Below are positions 52,160 through 63,990 of a stretch of 64,000 bases of DNA, piece after piece. The stretch is from contig NC_067285.1 of NCBI RefSeq assembly GCF_020740795.1, positions 37,643,318 to 37,707,317 of the forward strand. Reading direction: 5' to 3'. The stretch is from Apus apus (taxonomy: Eukaryota; Chordata; Aves; Apodiformes; Apodidae). How positions within the stretch are numbered: the first letter of the stretch is position 1; every line of letters starts with the position of its first letter. The notes beneath the pieces are model-generated. The model was given only the letters and a program-made list of their open reading frames with translations. It was not told the DNA's origin and did not search any database. The position numbers and the translations under genes were made by a program.

Positions 52160-54540
52160 TGAGCACCAGCTCAGCCAGCAGCCAGTGGGCAGAGGGAGAC
52201 AGAGCTGGCCTGCTGCACCACATGCTTTGCTTTTCTTTTGGCCAGGCACTTGGTCACCAGCTCCAGGCCCTCAGCTTGGCCTGGAGGAGATGGCAGCTGC
52301 CTGCAAGCCCATGCATGGCTCTGCACACACCCCTTTGTGAGCTTGGGCCAGTCTGCCCTGGGAAGAGAGGAGGGATCTGGGACAAGCTGTGCCTTTCTGC
52401 CCACGGAGGGCACTCCTGCCCAGACCTTCTGCCCTGCTCAGGCTTCCAGCCTCATCCCACCTCATCAGTCTAAGCCCCAGAAGTGGCACCACGAGCCAGG
52501 GTGGTCAGCACTCCCACTGCCAGCAGGACAAGGGACACCTTCCCTTCCTCGGGGGAGAGCTGAGCCCTCTCTCCATCAGTCCAGCACTAGTGGGGATGGG
52601 TGACACCAACCCCCTGTCACCCCCCAGTGTCCCCAGGAGCAGCTCGGTGCTGATCCTGCCCCCGAGAGAGAGGAGAGGAAAGGCATCAGAGGGAACTGAT
52701 ACTCCCATTTTGAGGAGAGCACTGAAGAAACTTTCAGGGTGGAACACAGCTGACGTGCAAAATGTCTGTGCTGTGGTAGTTCCCTAAGTAAGCCTAGATG
52801 TTGGCCACACCAAAGGAGCTTGGTGTGCTGAGAGATGGCACAGAGAGCAGAGTGGAGACACCACAACCATGCCCTGTGCTAGCAATGGGGTCTGGGGGTA
52901 CACAAGGTACTGTGGGAGTGAGAAGCTGTGTATTTGATACCCTGGGCTAACAGTCTGTCACTTTTTGATGGAATGCTGTCTTTCAGGTCAACTTGGCTCA
53001 TTAGAATCTTATTAGAATACCAAAACACACCTCCACCCCAAATGCTACCCCCCTCCAGGGGTGCAACCACCCCTCACTGAGCTCGTGCTCTGACTTTCCT
53101 CTGGCCTGTTCCTTTGCATGCAAAGCAAGAGAATTTTGCACCAACCAAGACAAAGGTGTGAATGACTCAAGTCCCTCAAGCTCCACCTGAAAGGCAAAAA
53201 CCAGTATAAAACGGGTTAAGAGAGGAAGGATGTCAGGGAAGACACCATTGCAGGGACCACCATCGTAGGGAAGATTCCAGATCCTGATGGATTACCCTGG
53301 ACTTCCAGGACCAGTCGATGGGCTGAACCTCTCCTCCCCCCACAGGGACATCTTTGAGTAGGATTCCAACACTGGGCCGCCCTGGGAAATGTGGAAACCT
53401 CTCCAGAGTGGCTTCGTAACTCCGTGTGTGTGTAGCCAGGCTGTGTCCATCATATCCACAGATGCTCTGCAGACAGGGAATTTATCCTCAGCAATCCAGA
53501 AGAACTTGTGCACCTGTAGCTTCCATAATTACACTGGCCAATAACCCAGCCAGGAGATTTTTCAGTGAATGCAGCCAAACTCCACTGGCCAGCTGGGAAA
53601 GATTTCCCTACAGGCTGGAAAAGGTTGGGATCCCAGCAGAGAGCTACTCATGAGCCCCAAGGCTGTGATTTTTTTAATAGCAAGGACAGACACTTGGGAG
53701 TCCTGGAGTCTGGGACAAAGAAGGAAGGCATTTCCAGGTGGGAACTGAGGGCCTGAACATGTATGGAAGTGCAGGTTGTGCTGCCACTGTGTGACCTTTG
53801 TACCACCCACCATGTGCTAAAGCCTGCAGGCATCTCCAGCGCCAGAGGCTCTAGTGAGGGCAGTAACTGGGTGTATACAGGTGCACTTCTTGGATCAACA
53901 TCATTCCAGCAACCTCTCTGGTCCCTTTATGGACAACTCTAAAAGTGTCATGGTTCAAGAGGATCCCAAGACCTGATCACAGCATGCTGAGCCTATCTCT
54001 GCATTTCCATTCAATCATTTCTCCTGGCAGGATAAGATTAAAAAGGGAAAGACAAGGAAAAATAAGCTCCAACTCAACCTAATTTTAGAATTCTGCGGAG
54101 CAAAGAAAGGTTCATTTTTCACATCTGCCTCTGCCAGGGCTTCAAAACCTCATTTAAATTCTTTACAACACGATTTTGTAAAAAAGTCCTTTTATTTATT
54201 CACCTAGTTGCAAGTCACTTTATTTTAGCTCCCCATAGAAGTGATCTAAGGCACCTGAATGTTCATCCTGCCCTGGGCAAACCTCTTGCAGTTTTCAGAG
54301 CTCCACCACAAGTGGAGCACACTTCAGAGAGATGGAGAAGGGCAGAATGAGAGAGCAACACTTTTTTTTTTTTTTTCCTTCTGTTTTTTTTTCTTTTTGT
54401 CAGTGGTTCCAGCTTCTGTATAGTCAGCAGAATTTCTTGAATCCGTATGTTCCCCCAAAAGGTAAAAAAAAATACAAGAAATAAAGCTGCAGTCTCAGCT
54501 CTAGCAGTTGATTTCCTCTCACCTCCTCACTGCAGTGCTC
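52160..54540. other. Intergenic between TEKT3 and ZNF511
   Basis: Holds pieces (52355-52402 and 52690-52755) shared with the repeat at 40690-40820. Otherwise no coding or repeat signature seen. No calcyon (CALY) exon was found here. Confidence 0.45.
54361..54400 (+). repeat. T-rich tract
   Basis: Runs of T broken by CC and C; nothing else recognised near it. Confidence 0.9.
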
Positions 54541-54551
54541 CTCCACAGCCC

Positions 54552-54960
54552 TCACAGAATGTCAGGGGTTGGAAGGAACCTCTGGAGATCATCGAGTCCA
54601 ACTCCCCTGCCAGAGCAGGACCAAAACTAGGGCAGGTCACTCAGAAAGGCATCCAGACAGGTCTTGAAGGTCTCCAGAGAAGGAGCCTCCACAGCCTCTC
54701 TGGGCAGCCTGTCCCAGGGCTCTGTCACCCTCACAGGAAAGAAGTTCTTCCTCATGTTGAGGTGGAACTTCCTGTGCTGGAGTTTGAATCCATTGCCCCT
54801 CATCCTGTCCCACGGCACAAGTGACAAGAGCTTGTCCCTGCCTTCCTGATGCCCTCATGTATTTATAGACATTAATTAGGTTCCCTCTCAGTCTTCTCCT
54901 CTGTAGACTGAACAGCCCCAGGTCTCTCAGCCTTTCCTTGTAAGCCTGAGACACTTCTGC
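54552..54960 (-). mobile_element. CR1 LINE 3' end
   Basis: CTCACAGAATGTCAGGGGTT (tail) through GCCTCTCTGGGCAGCCTGTC to TCTCAGCCTTTCCTTGTAAG; the same subfamily as 12049-12515. Confidence 0.85.
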
Positions 54961-55137
54961 CAGCAATTGATGGGGAGCTCAACCCACCGCCCATCTGGGT
55001 GCTGTCCCAGGGGCTGTCCTGGCTTCTAAAAACTGAGAGATAATGAAAGAATAATTAATTGTTGTAATATACACTGCTCTTTCTCTGGATTTTGATCCTT
55101 CCCTTTGCTCAGGTTGGAAAATTACTCCAAAATTTAG

Positions 55138-55340
55138 AATGCTGTGGTTTTGTCAGATGGAACAGGTTGCCCAGGGAAGTCATGGAAGCCCCATCCCTGG
55201 CAGTGTTGAAGGGCAGGTTGGATGGGGCTTGGAGCAACCTGGGCTGCTGGGAGGTGTCCCTGCCCATGCAGGGGGTTGGGACTGGGTGATCTTTAAGGTC
55301 CCTTCCAATCCAAACGAGCCTGTGAGTCTATGATTCTATA
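55138..55340 (+). mobile_element. CR1 LINE 3' end
   Basis: AACAGGTTGCCCAGGGAAGT ... GGTCCCTTCCAATCCAAACG, ending GAGTCTATGATTCTATA. Confidence 0.8.
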
Positions 55341-55499
55341 TACAATTAACATTGCAGTCAAGTACACAATTAGTGCCACAGCCAGCACTGGGCAAGGCCA
55401 CCCCACAATAACCAGGCCTTGAAGAAGGCAATTCATAAAGAGGTTCTGAGGGTGTCTCACCTAAATCACCAACTTGGCAGAGAAGACCTGAGGTCTAAA

Positions 55500-55930
55500 T
55501 GGATAATTGGACCTAAGGAATGCAGGAGATGACAAAGAACCTGAATCAAAAGATTGATGTCTGAATCAGTCTTGGGCAGTTAGAGCTGTAGAACTTGCAA
55601 TATTGTGGCAATATAACACTAAAAATCCCATCCCCAGGTCAAAAAGACCCCTGCCCAGGTGAAGACCCTTCCCCTGAGCTTGTGTGATAGCAGAAAAAGT
55701 GATGTAACCATATGCTAGCTAGATGTAAATCACTAGCCAAACACTCTGAAGAGGATGGACTAGGACGCTTGTGAACTTTATAGTTTTGTGTACAAATATA
55801 TTCTGAAAAATCTCATTTGGGTGAGCTTGATTTGTGGGAAGGCACCAACACGCAGCTTTGCACACACCTGCAACAAATCAGTGTCTCCTTCCTAAAGGTG
55901 GTCTCTTTATCTGCGTTTCAGAAGCCATCT
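55500..55930. mobile_element. Possible solo LTR remnant (fossil)
   Basis: AT-rich non-coding stretch containing TATAGTTTTGTGTACAAATA and TTGATTTGTGGGAAGGCACC, in the style of an avian endogenous retroviral LTR end. No internal region is attached. Assignment is from memory of the style only. Confidence 0.25.
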
Positions 55931-56137
55931 TAAAACAGTCACACTGGCAGGGAAGGGTGACAACCTGCCCCCAGGCCAGCTGAGGGGATGCAGGGCTTCC
56001 TGTAGAAGGAGAGAACATAGTGTAGTTTGCTGTGCATTATCCCTGCTGCATTTCTGGCACTGATTCCTTGCAGTTTTTTGGCAAAGCCTGTGTAATCCCT
56101 GCAGCTGCCTGGGATTTCAGAACAGCATTTGTCATTT

Positions 56138-56257
56138 CTGGATGGGGCTCCGAGCAACCTAATCTAGTGGAAGGTGTCCCTGCCCATGCAGTGGGGTTGG
56201 ATCTAGATGATCTTCAAGGTCCCTTCCAACCCAAACCAGTCTGGGATTCTATGATCT
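56138..56257 (+). mobile_element. CR1 3' tail, plus-strand arm of a tail-to-tail pair
   Basis: GGATGGGGCTCCGAGCAACC ... CCAGTCTGGGATTCTATGAT; faces a minus-strand copy 76 bases further on. Confidence 0.8.
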
Positions 56258-56332
56258 CCAGGCTCAGGCAGGATGCAGCCATCTCTCTAGAAAGCTGTTG
56301 CCCAGTGCTGTCCTGGCCCTGATGAAACACAA

Positions 56333-56482
56333 AATCATAGAATCCCAGACTAGTTTGGGTTGGAAGGGACCTTGAAGATCATCTAGATCCAACCCCACTG
56401 CATGGGCAGGGACACCTTCCACTAGATTAGGTTGCTCGGAGCCCTGTTCAACCTGGCCCTGAACACCTCCAGGGATGGAGCA
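56333..56482 (-). mobile_element. CR1 3' tail, minus-strand arm of a tail-to-tail pair
   Basis: AATCATAGAATCCCAGACTA ... CAGGGATGGAGCAGCTAC. Nearly the reverse complement of 56138-56257 over about 115 bases, including shared variants (CTAATCTAGTGGAAGGTGTC). Confidence 0.8.
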
Positions 56483-56833
56483 GCTACAGCAGAGGCAGAA
56501 AGATATATTTGTACTGTGGTTTCAGCAGGGACCAAGGAAGAGACTGTTGTGTCTCAGGAAGGATAAACATCAGCACAGGTTGGCTCTGAAATGCTGCCAA
56601 GGAGAGGTGGCACAGGGCCACAAAGGGACTGTAGCAAAGCACCTCCCAAGGTACGGATGTATCTCAAACTGCTGCCACACAATCCTCATTTTCTTCCTTC
56701 TGCCTTCCCAGTATGGAGTGGGACCCCCATATGCATCTGTGCATGTCCCTGCTGGGCTATGGTGCTGTTACTGACATCTGGGGTGGCAGCAGCCACCACC
56801 CTCTTACCTGGCACAGTTCTGGTGCACTGATCT

Positions 56834-59800
56834 TCAGACCTTCTTCCTTGGTCCTTTAAATCCTCGTGTGGCACCTTGTCCAAAGCAAATTGTGGATGGG
56901 ACCCTGGAAAGGGAAGCAGGTTTTAACACAGATTACCAGGTCCTGCCTCTTGCAGGACCACCAGGACACTGCATGCCTCATGTAGCATTTCAAGCTCTCA
57001 GAGTGGGAAGAGCAGGACATGGGAATCACCACAAAAAATGGGTGAAACACTGCTCTGCTTTCCCACTTACTCTGTACATTTTGCACTTCAGTCCTGGAGG
57101 CCTCTCCCCTCTTTAGAACCAGGTGTAAGGTGCTACAGAATGTAACACACCCTTAGGCAGCTGCAGTGGTTTTTAGTGGGGAGATCACAGTTGTGAAGAG
57201 CAGAAGCAGCAGGAGGAGTGTGGCCTCTCAGCAGCAAATTCTCCCTTTGATCTGCAGCATCACAGCAAGGTCAAGGGACAATTTCTTTCTGGTTTGTAAG
57301 CTGCTGACAAAGCAGTGAGGTTGAAAATGTCACCTGTTTAGGGGCAGGATTTTGTCAGGCAAAGCGCAACCTAGCAAAGCTGCAGACTCAACTGGCTGTG
57401 TGTCACACTGACCAACTGGAGAGCAGCTGTGGGGAAAAGGGCCTTAGGGTCCTGGTGGACAACTGGCTGACCATGAGCCAACAATGTGCCCTTGTGGTCA
57501 AGAAGGCCAATGCCATCCTGGGGTGCTTCAAGAAGAGTCAAGGGCCAGTCAGTTGAGGGAGGTTCTCCTCCCCCTCTGCTCTGCCCTGGTGAGGCCACCT
57601 CTGCAATACTGCATCCAGTTCTGGGCTCCCCAGGTCATGAAATACAAGGAGCTACTGGAGGGAGCCCAGAGCAGGGCTACTAAGGTGCTGAGGGGACTGG
57701 AGCATCTGCCCTGTAAGGAAAGGCTGGGAGAGCTGGGGCTGTTCAGCCTAGAGAAGACTGAGAGGGGATCTCATCAACATTATAAATATCTACAGGGGGT
57801 GTCATGAGTATGGTGGCCTTTTGATAGCTACTTGTATCTCATACAGGTTGTACAGCCCATGATGGGGGAGTTTCAAAAGTCAAGCCAGCGTTAGGCAATT
57901 CAGTTTTAACTTTTTGGAAAGATTTTGTTAAAAAAAAAAAACAAAACATAAAAAATCCAACAACCAGCAACAACAAAAAAAAGGCTGCTCTAGCCTTGCA
58001 AAAACCCAAGATTCAGAGCAGGATGTTCCCCTGCTATATTTTTGCCTTGTAATGGGAGCACAAACAGCGCCAGTGAAACACTGCCCTGAGTCAGCTGAGA
58101 TGGGAAAGGGTTACAAAGCAGGAACAAAACCTGTTTGAGTCCTTTAGGACAGAGCTCTTCTCTTCAGACCTGCACTATTCTAGAATACCCTGGGAAGAAA
58201 GCATGGCTAACAGGAACTGGTTGACACGACTTCCATGGCATACACACACTCCATCCTCCCTTAACCTTTCGTCCCTTAACCTAACCTCCCTTAACACTTT
58301 CCTCTTTTGAAAATGGCTTTTAAAATACACATGGAAATCCTGTCCCTTTTATCCTCAACACAAACACCCCAAGCTGTGCTGCACTAGGCACTGCACATGC
58401 AATTCAGATCATACAGTCCCAGGCCCAGAGGTTTTTGCCCATGAATGGCAACAAGACAGACCTGGATTTAAAGAGTCGTTTCTCTGGCACCGAGGGGCCA
58501 GGGCTGGCAGGAGGCTCCATGTCCTCACTGGGCCCCACTTCCATGGAGTCCACTTGGAAAGGCTCTGAGGTCTCCACACTCACATCCATGGGCACGCTGG
58601 CACCCTGTTTGATGGGAGAGCTCACATGCTTTGGGCAGCTGAAATGAGAAAATGTTATGTTCTGCCATGTAGGCCCAGAGCAAAGAAAATGAAAGGTGCT
58701 GCATGATCGAACAGGTGAGCGAGTTACTGCCTGGAGGGACAGAGCTGGGGCTGCATCCAGCCCCGGGAGAGCTGTGTGACAGGCTGGGAGGAGCTGGTAC
58801 TTCAGCATTCCTGCTGATTACAGCCCACAGCTCTGTCCCCAGGTTCTCTGTGCAGTCCATGAGGTGTAACTCATTCAACAGGCTCAGAGGGCCTGTGCCC
58901 AGTTCTGGGGTCCCCAGCTCAAGAGGGACAGGGATCTACTGGAGAGAGTCCAAGGGAGGCTACGATGATGAAGGGACTGGAACACCTGCCTTAGGAGAAA
59001 AGGCTTAGAGACCTGAGGCTTTTCAGTCTAGAGAGGAGAAGACTGAGGGGGGATCTAATTAATGCCTATAAATAACCTGAAGGCTGGGGGTCAAGAAGGC
59101 AGGAACAACCTCTTGTCATTCATGCCCTGTGACAGGATGAGGGGCAATGGATTCAAACTCCAGCACAGGAAGTTCCACCTCAACATGAGGAAGAACTTCT
59201 TTCCTGTGAGGATTACAGAGCCCTGGGACAGGCTGCCCAGAGAGGCTGTGGAGTCTCCTTCTCTGGAGACTTTCAAGACCTGTCTGGATGCCTTTCTGAG
59301 TGACCTGCCCTAGTTTTGGTCCTGCTCTGGCAGGGGGCTTGGACTTGATGGTCTTTAGAGGTCCCTTCCAACCCCTGACATTCTGTGATTCTAGGGCTGG
59401 ACTAGAAGGCTCACACTAGGCCACCCAAGCAAGCTGTGAAAGACTTCACAGATTCAGTGCTCTGCCCCTTTAGGGCACCCATCCCAGGGCCACACCACCC
59501 TGACAGGCAAGGAATTTTCTCTCCATCCTATCCCCCAGGTCTATGAGGTATTGAACAACATCAGTTCTTCACCCTGTGAACACAGATTGTGTAATGAGTG
59601 GCCAGCTAAAAAAGCTGTTCACCAATCTTATAAAGCCTCCCTCTGCTCTACTTGTGCTTCTGAGGAACAGGAACATTGCAAAGGGTTGGAGAGCAAGGCA
59701 GGAAATGTGCACAAAACAACACAGAGAGGTGATGGGCTTTGTGTCTTCACTTGAGGAAGTCAAGACACTTTTGCTTCTACACATGAAGGGAACAGAGCCT

Positions 59801-61661
59801 GGAGCAACACAGGGAGCGAAACAAGATGTTCTTCAACATTAAGAAAGACTTGCTTCAGAAAGACTTGCAAGTTTACCCATTCTTACAAGCAGCAGAAAAC
59901 ATAATTTCTGAGCCTCTTAGGACATAAACTTGCTTATTTGGGAAAGGGAGTCAGACAGCAGAGAAGCACAACGTCACCTCTGCAGGGCAACACCAGCTGT
60001 GCTACGGCAGCTCTGCAGTTACCTTTTCACTTTCTTCGGTCTATCAAAGCGAAAGTCAGCAGGGTAAAGGTGAACAGTGACCAAGTGATCCTTCCTCTCC
60101 TTGCTGCTCCTGAACTTGTCTGCACAGCCCTCTACCAAACACTTGTACTGAAAGGCAGGGGGAAAAACAGACGTGACTGGAAGAGGCAAGCAGTGTCAGT
60201 TGGGAAGGTGGATTCCCTCCCCAGGCAGTCAGTCTCTAAGGGTGCCAGTGAAGGGGTCACAGTGACTCTTCACTCACCATGTTTTGCTTCTCAGCCAATA
60301 TCTGGAAGAGTGAGTCGTGCCACTCCAAGATGTGAATATCCAACAGATGTCCTGAGGGGAAGGAGCGCTTGCAGAAGGAACAGACGTTCCTGTGCAGGGT
60401 GTTGTAGTGGTGCTCGTAGCCTTCCAGAGTGTCAAACACTTGGCAGCACCCAGAGATGTGGCAGCTGAATTCAGACACCCTGCAGGGAAATCAGGACACA
60501 CACAACTTAAATCAGAGCCTTAACTTAAACTGCATATATCCCTCCAGATGACTTAATTTATTTGTAGCATTTTCTGTGAATACTTAAGTGAAATGAAACA
60601 TGCAACGGAACAAAGGTTGTGGTGGTACTGGCAGCTGGAAACTCTTACTTTCCATTATGGCTTGAGCATCCTATACATTATTGTCCTCTGAAGTGGTGCT
60701 TCAATTAAGAATAAACACCAAGCAGCAATGTGAGAAATAAGCTGTTTGGCCTTCAAGTTGCAGCTGTGGATTAAAACTTTGTGCCAACACTGTTTAACAG
60801 GCACCTGCAGAATAACCTCACACAATCTTTGAAGTAGTTCCTACGTTTTATATACAAAGGTAAAGTTTTAAAGGAAGATGAAGATTCCCTCCCAAGCTGA
60901 GCCATCCTGAGCAGAGCTGTCTGTACCACACAGCCCTGCCACTGTTTTGACTGGGTACACAACACTCTGCCACTTGAATTCTCGTTTAGCTACAACCCCA
61001 ATTTGTGCTTCCTATAGGGAACTCTCAGCGAAACACTGTGACACCCAGCAAGCACAAGAAGCCAGTATTTAAGACAGACTACAGCACGAACTACCGATTT
61101 TTGGCTTTTTCAGGGGGACGTCGAGGTCTCCAAATCAAATCCCTTCATTTTCCTTTTCAAACCGCTTTACAACGCATTCGTGGCTGCTCCCTCTCCAGTT
61201 ATTTCTCCTGCTCGGGCTCTCAAGTCCACGGACGAGCCGGGGCAGCCGAGGCGGCGGGAGCGGGACGCACCGAGAGGCCCCGCGGGCCGGGCCGGGCCGG
61301 GCCGGGGCGCGGGCCCCGCATCACTTACTTGGGTCTCTCGGGCACCTCGGCCAGGCTGGTGAGGACCCCCTGCAGGTAGAGGTGCCTGTGGACGTCCCCA
61401 TCCTAGGAGAGGAGAGGAGAGGAGCGGTGGGCGGGCGCCCGGGGTCTGAGGGAGCAACGGCCGCGGCGTCCGGCCCGGCGGGCAGCGCCTCACCTCCAGG
61501 AGCGGGTGGTGCGGGCCGAGCCGGAGGCGACGCGGGGTGAAGGCGAAGGGCGGGACGGGCGGGACGAGCGGGCCCGGGGCGGGAGGGGGGGCCGGGGGGC
61601 CCGGGCTGGGGGCCGGCCCGTCCCGCAGGCGGCAGCGCAGCCCGCCCGGCAGCCGCAGCAT
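56834..61661 (-). CDS. ZNF511: Zinc finger protein 511 (6 exons)
   Basis: Small C2H2 zinc-finger protein, presumed nuclear. Minus-strand exons: 61661-61494, 61402-61329, 60479-60278, 60147-60023, 58638-58462 and 56903-56834; phases close at 271 aa. Seen: a proline-rich N-terminus; [14 protein letters not shown]; finger 1, [39 protein letters not shown]; then [19 protein letters not shown] and [13 protein letters not shown]; an acidic, poorly conserved exon 5; and [15 protein letters not shown] with a basic end, PRKKV, all in the human order. The donor of exon 5 is weak (GTCTGT), but the phase and the human protein require it. A CR1 lies in intron 4 and part of another in intron 5. It is head-to-head with TUBGCP2 in a CpG-rich interval. 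Confidence 0.95.
57405..57800 (+). mobile_element. CR1 LINE internal fragment in ZNF511 intron 5
   Basis: Sequence of the ORF2 end and start of the 3' UTR (GGGGTGCTTCAAGAAGAGTC, GGAGAGCTGGGGCTGTTCAG) that stops at TATCTACAGGGGG without the CR1 tail. Confidence 0.75.
57926..57982 (+). repeat. A-rich tract
   Basis: Two A runs separated by CAACAACCAGCAACAAC, in ZNF511 intron 5. Confidence 0.9.
58862..59395 (+). mobile_element. CR1 LINE 3' end in ZNF511 intron 4
   Basis: About 530 bases from TTCTGGGGTCCCCAGCTCAA through GCACAGGAAGTTCCACCTCA to CCTGACATTCTGTGATTCTA; antisense to ZNF511. Confidence 0.9.
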
Positions 61662-61775
61662 GGCGGGCACGGGCCTGCGCGCGCGGGGGAGGCGCGGCCC
61701 TGCGCCTGCGCGGGGCGGGGAGCGCGGGCGGCGGCGGCTGCTGCGGGCGGGCCGGGCCGGGCCGGGCCGGGCAGG
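61662..61775. promoter_or_regulatory. CpG island promoter shared by ZNF511 (-) and TUBGCP2 (+)
   Basis: The dense CpG region begins at the ZNF511 start codon. It includes CGCGCGCGGGG and a run of GGGCC repeats (61749-61771), and is followed by a donor-like GTAGGG at 61775 that could end the untranslated first exon of TUBGCP2. Confidence 0.5.
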
Positions 61776-61884
61776 TAGGGCCGCTGGGTTGGGTGCCCCC
61801 GGGTCGGGTGCCCCCGGGCTGCCCCCGGGTCGGGGCCCTGCCCGTCGGCGCAGGGACAGGCTGTGTCCCCGGGGCCAGCCCTGG

Positions 61885-62039
61885 GTTCCCGCGCTGCGGC
61901 TTGTGCCGCCGCTTCTGGGGCTCTCGCTGTGCCCCTCCTCGCAGAGCCCAGCCCTGGTGGCTCCAGGGCCCCTCCGGGCAGGGGGAGATGCTTTGGGTTC
62001 CCCTTCACCTCCTCCTCTCCAGCTGAGCTAGCTCAGCTC
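61885..62039 (+). repeat. Left arm of a long inverted repeat
   Basis: From CTGGGTTCCCGC to AGCTGAGCTAGCTCAGCT. The last about 90 bases are nearly the reverse complement of 62919-63005, with weaker match further out. Confidence 0.75.
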
Positions 62040-62064
62040 CTGCAGACTCTCCTCATTCCGCCCC

Positions 62065-62405
62065 CTCCTGAGAACGTTCAGCCTGGAGAGGAGAAAGCTC
62101 CAGGGAGACCTGAGAGCAGCTTCCAGGGCCTGAAGGGGCTCCAGGAAAGCTGGGGAGGGGCTTGGGACAAGGGCAGGGAGGGATGGGAGCAGGGGGAAGG
62201 GTTTCCAGCTGGCAGAGGGAGCTGGAGATGAGATGTGAGGGAGAAATTCTTCCCTGTGAGGGTGGTGAGACCCTGGCCCAGGCTGCCCAGGGAAGCTGTG
62301 GCTGCCCCATCCCTGACAGTGTTGAAGGGCAGGTTGGATGGGCTTGGAGCAGCCTGGGCTGGTGGGAGGTGTCCCTGCTCATGGCAGGGGGGTTGGATCT
62401 AGTGG
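62065..62405 (+). mobile_element. CR1 LINE 3' end in the TUBGCP2 5' region
   Basis: AACGTTCAGCCTGGAGAGGA through GCTCCAGGAAAGCTGGGGAG to GGGGGGTTGGATCTAG; the octamer is missing. It lies between the arms of the inverted repeat 61885-62039 / 62919-63075. Confidence 0.8.
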
Positions 62406-62409
62406 TTCC

Positions 62410-63830
62410 GGAGGTTGTTACTGCTGCTGATCGTTGCTGCTGAGTCTGGTGCCATTTGATGTGTCCGACAGCAGGGATGGCTTTTGGCAAATTCAGGGAC
62501 TCCACAATAGGGAGGAAGGGTTTGGGGCCTGGGGTTTTGGTGAGTGCTCATAGAGAACTTGACAGGCCAGAGAGGTGTGCTCACAGAAACTTTTAGGAAT
62601 CAGAAAAATGCCACTACCAAGTCCTGGAGACACAATAACCCCAGTGCCAGCAGAGGCAGGGTGACTGGGGGACCCGGAGTCCCTGGGCAGCTGGGGGGGT
62701 GTGACCAGCTCTGTGCCCTTGTGCCAGCAAAGGGGCTGATTTTCACCCGTGTTGACATTTCCAGCAGGTCAATGAAAAGGAACACGTTGTTTGTGGCAAC
62801 ATGTTTGGAACACTCTGACCAGGCTGGGGGCTCCCTCTGGAGAGAATTAAACTACAGCAAGCCTGGGGAGGTCTGGTGGTGTTGGGTGGGGCTGGGGCAC
62901 GCGAGGAGAATCTGTGGGAGCTGAGCTAGCTCAGCTGAAGATGAGGTGAAGGGGAACCCAACAGCATCTCCCCCTGCCCAAAGGGGTCCTGGAGCCACCA
63001 GGGCCAGACTGCTGGTAGGGGCACAGCGAGATCCTCAAAGTCACCAGCGGGAACCCGCAGTTGGATCTTAGGAAAAGGTGTTTCCACATGAGGATCAGGG
63101 CCCTGAGCGATGAGGGAGTCTGTATCTATACAGATATCTAGGCTTGGTCTGGGCAAGATCCCACACACTCTGCTCTAGTTTGACTCAGTTTTGGGTGGAG
63201 AGCTGGACCGGGGTTTGCAGAGATGTGTTCCAGCCTGAATGGTTCAATGATTTTGGTAAACCAAAAGTGTCTCCATATGCTTGATATTCTGCATCTGTGC
63301 AGGGTGTCACATTAAACTCCATGCTTACATGATGCCTCAGTTAGACTCTTACTTCTGTGGCCATCATTTTAATAAATCTGCAGAATTTGGTGCTTGCCCA
63401 TTAATAAATTGGGCAGTATAATATATAGTTGCCTGTATCTGGAAAAACTGCTTTTGAATAACTCCAGAAGCAGCAGCAGCATGGGCAGCCTGCTGAAGTG
63501 CGCAGTTTCAGCTCTCTGTAGCCTGTCAGTACACGAAGCAGCACTTCTTAAAATGACTGAGTCACTTTTGCACCACCAGTGTGATTTTGAGATTGAAAAA
63601 TCCTACACAGGGTGGGGTTTGCACCAGTATAGTTAAAATCAGGCACAGTTATCTCAGTTTTGCTTGTCTCCTGCCCTTATGCTTATTTCTTTGTTCCAGC
63701 CAAATATTTTAGCCACCCCTGAAGGCTCATAGCATAGTCAGGAAGTGTTTGTGAGGGTGTATTTTCGTTTGTAGCAGTAAAAGAATAACTCACCCCCTTT
63801 GTTTCTGGTTCTCACGGAGCTCGTGGCCTC
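62410..63830. other. Presumed first intron of TUBGCP2
   Basis: Apart from the right arm of the inverted repeat, nothing is recognised. The first exon of TUBGCP2 is untranslated and lies upstream of it. Confidence 0.5.
62919..63075 (-). repeat. Right arm of a long inverted repeat
   Basis: Begins with the same AGCTGAGCTAGCTCAGCT palindrome and runs outward as the reverse complement of the left arm (GAAGGGGAACCCAACAGCAT, GGAGCCACCAGGGCC). A related piece without the palindrome lies at 25620-25690. Confidence 0.75.
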
Positions 63831-63840
63831 AGGCAGGAGC

Positions 63841-63990
63841 ATGAGTGAGTTCCGCATCCACCACGATGTCAACGAGCTCCTCAGCCTGCTGCGTGTCCAC
63901 GGTGGGGAAGGAGCTGAAGTCTACATTGACCTTCTGCAGAAGAACCGGACACCTTACGTGACCACGACTGTCTCTGCCCACAGTGCAAAG
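63841..63990 (+). CDS. TUBGCP2: Gamma-tubulin complex component 2, first coding exon (partial at window edge)
   Basis: Core subunit of the gamma-tubulin small and ring complexes that nucleate microtubules. Only residues 1-50 are inside the window: MSEFRIHHDVNELLSLLRVH, then GGEGAEVYIDLLQKNRTPYV and TTTVSAHSAK, nearly identical to the human N-terminus. The exon is preceded by an acceptor (CTCAG, ending 63832), so the untranslated first exon lies upstream, probably at the ZNF511/TUBGCP2 CpG promoter where GTAGGG at 61775 could be its donor. After codon 50 human continues with VKIAEF, but the bases here are GCAAGT, which reads as a GC-type donor. The gene continues beyond the window. Confidence 0.93.

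Noticed and set aside
52160-56830. Calcyon (CALY) expected between PRAP1 and ZNF511 from human synteny
   Set aside because: No frame with its transmembrane or clathrin-binding motifs was found; it may be absent, moved or outside the window.
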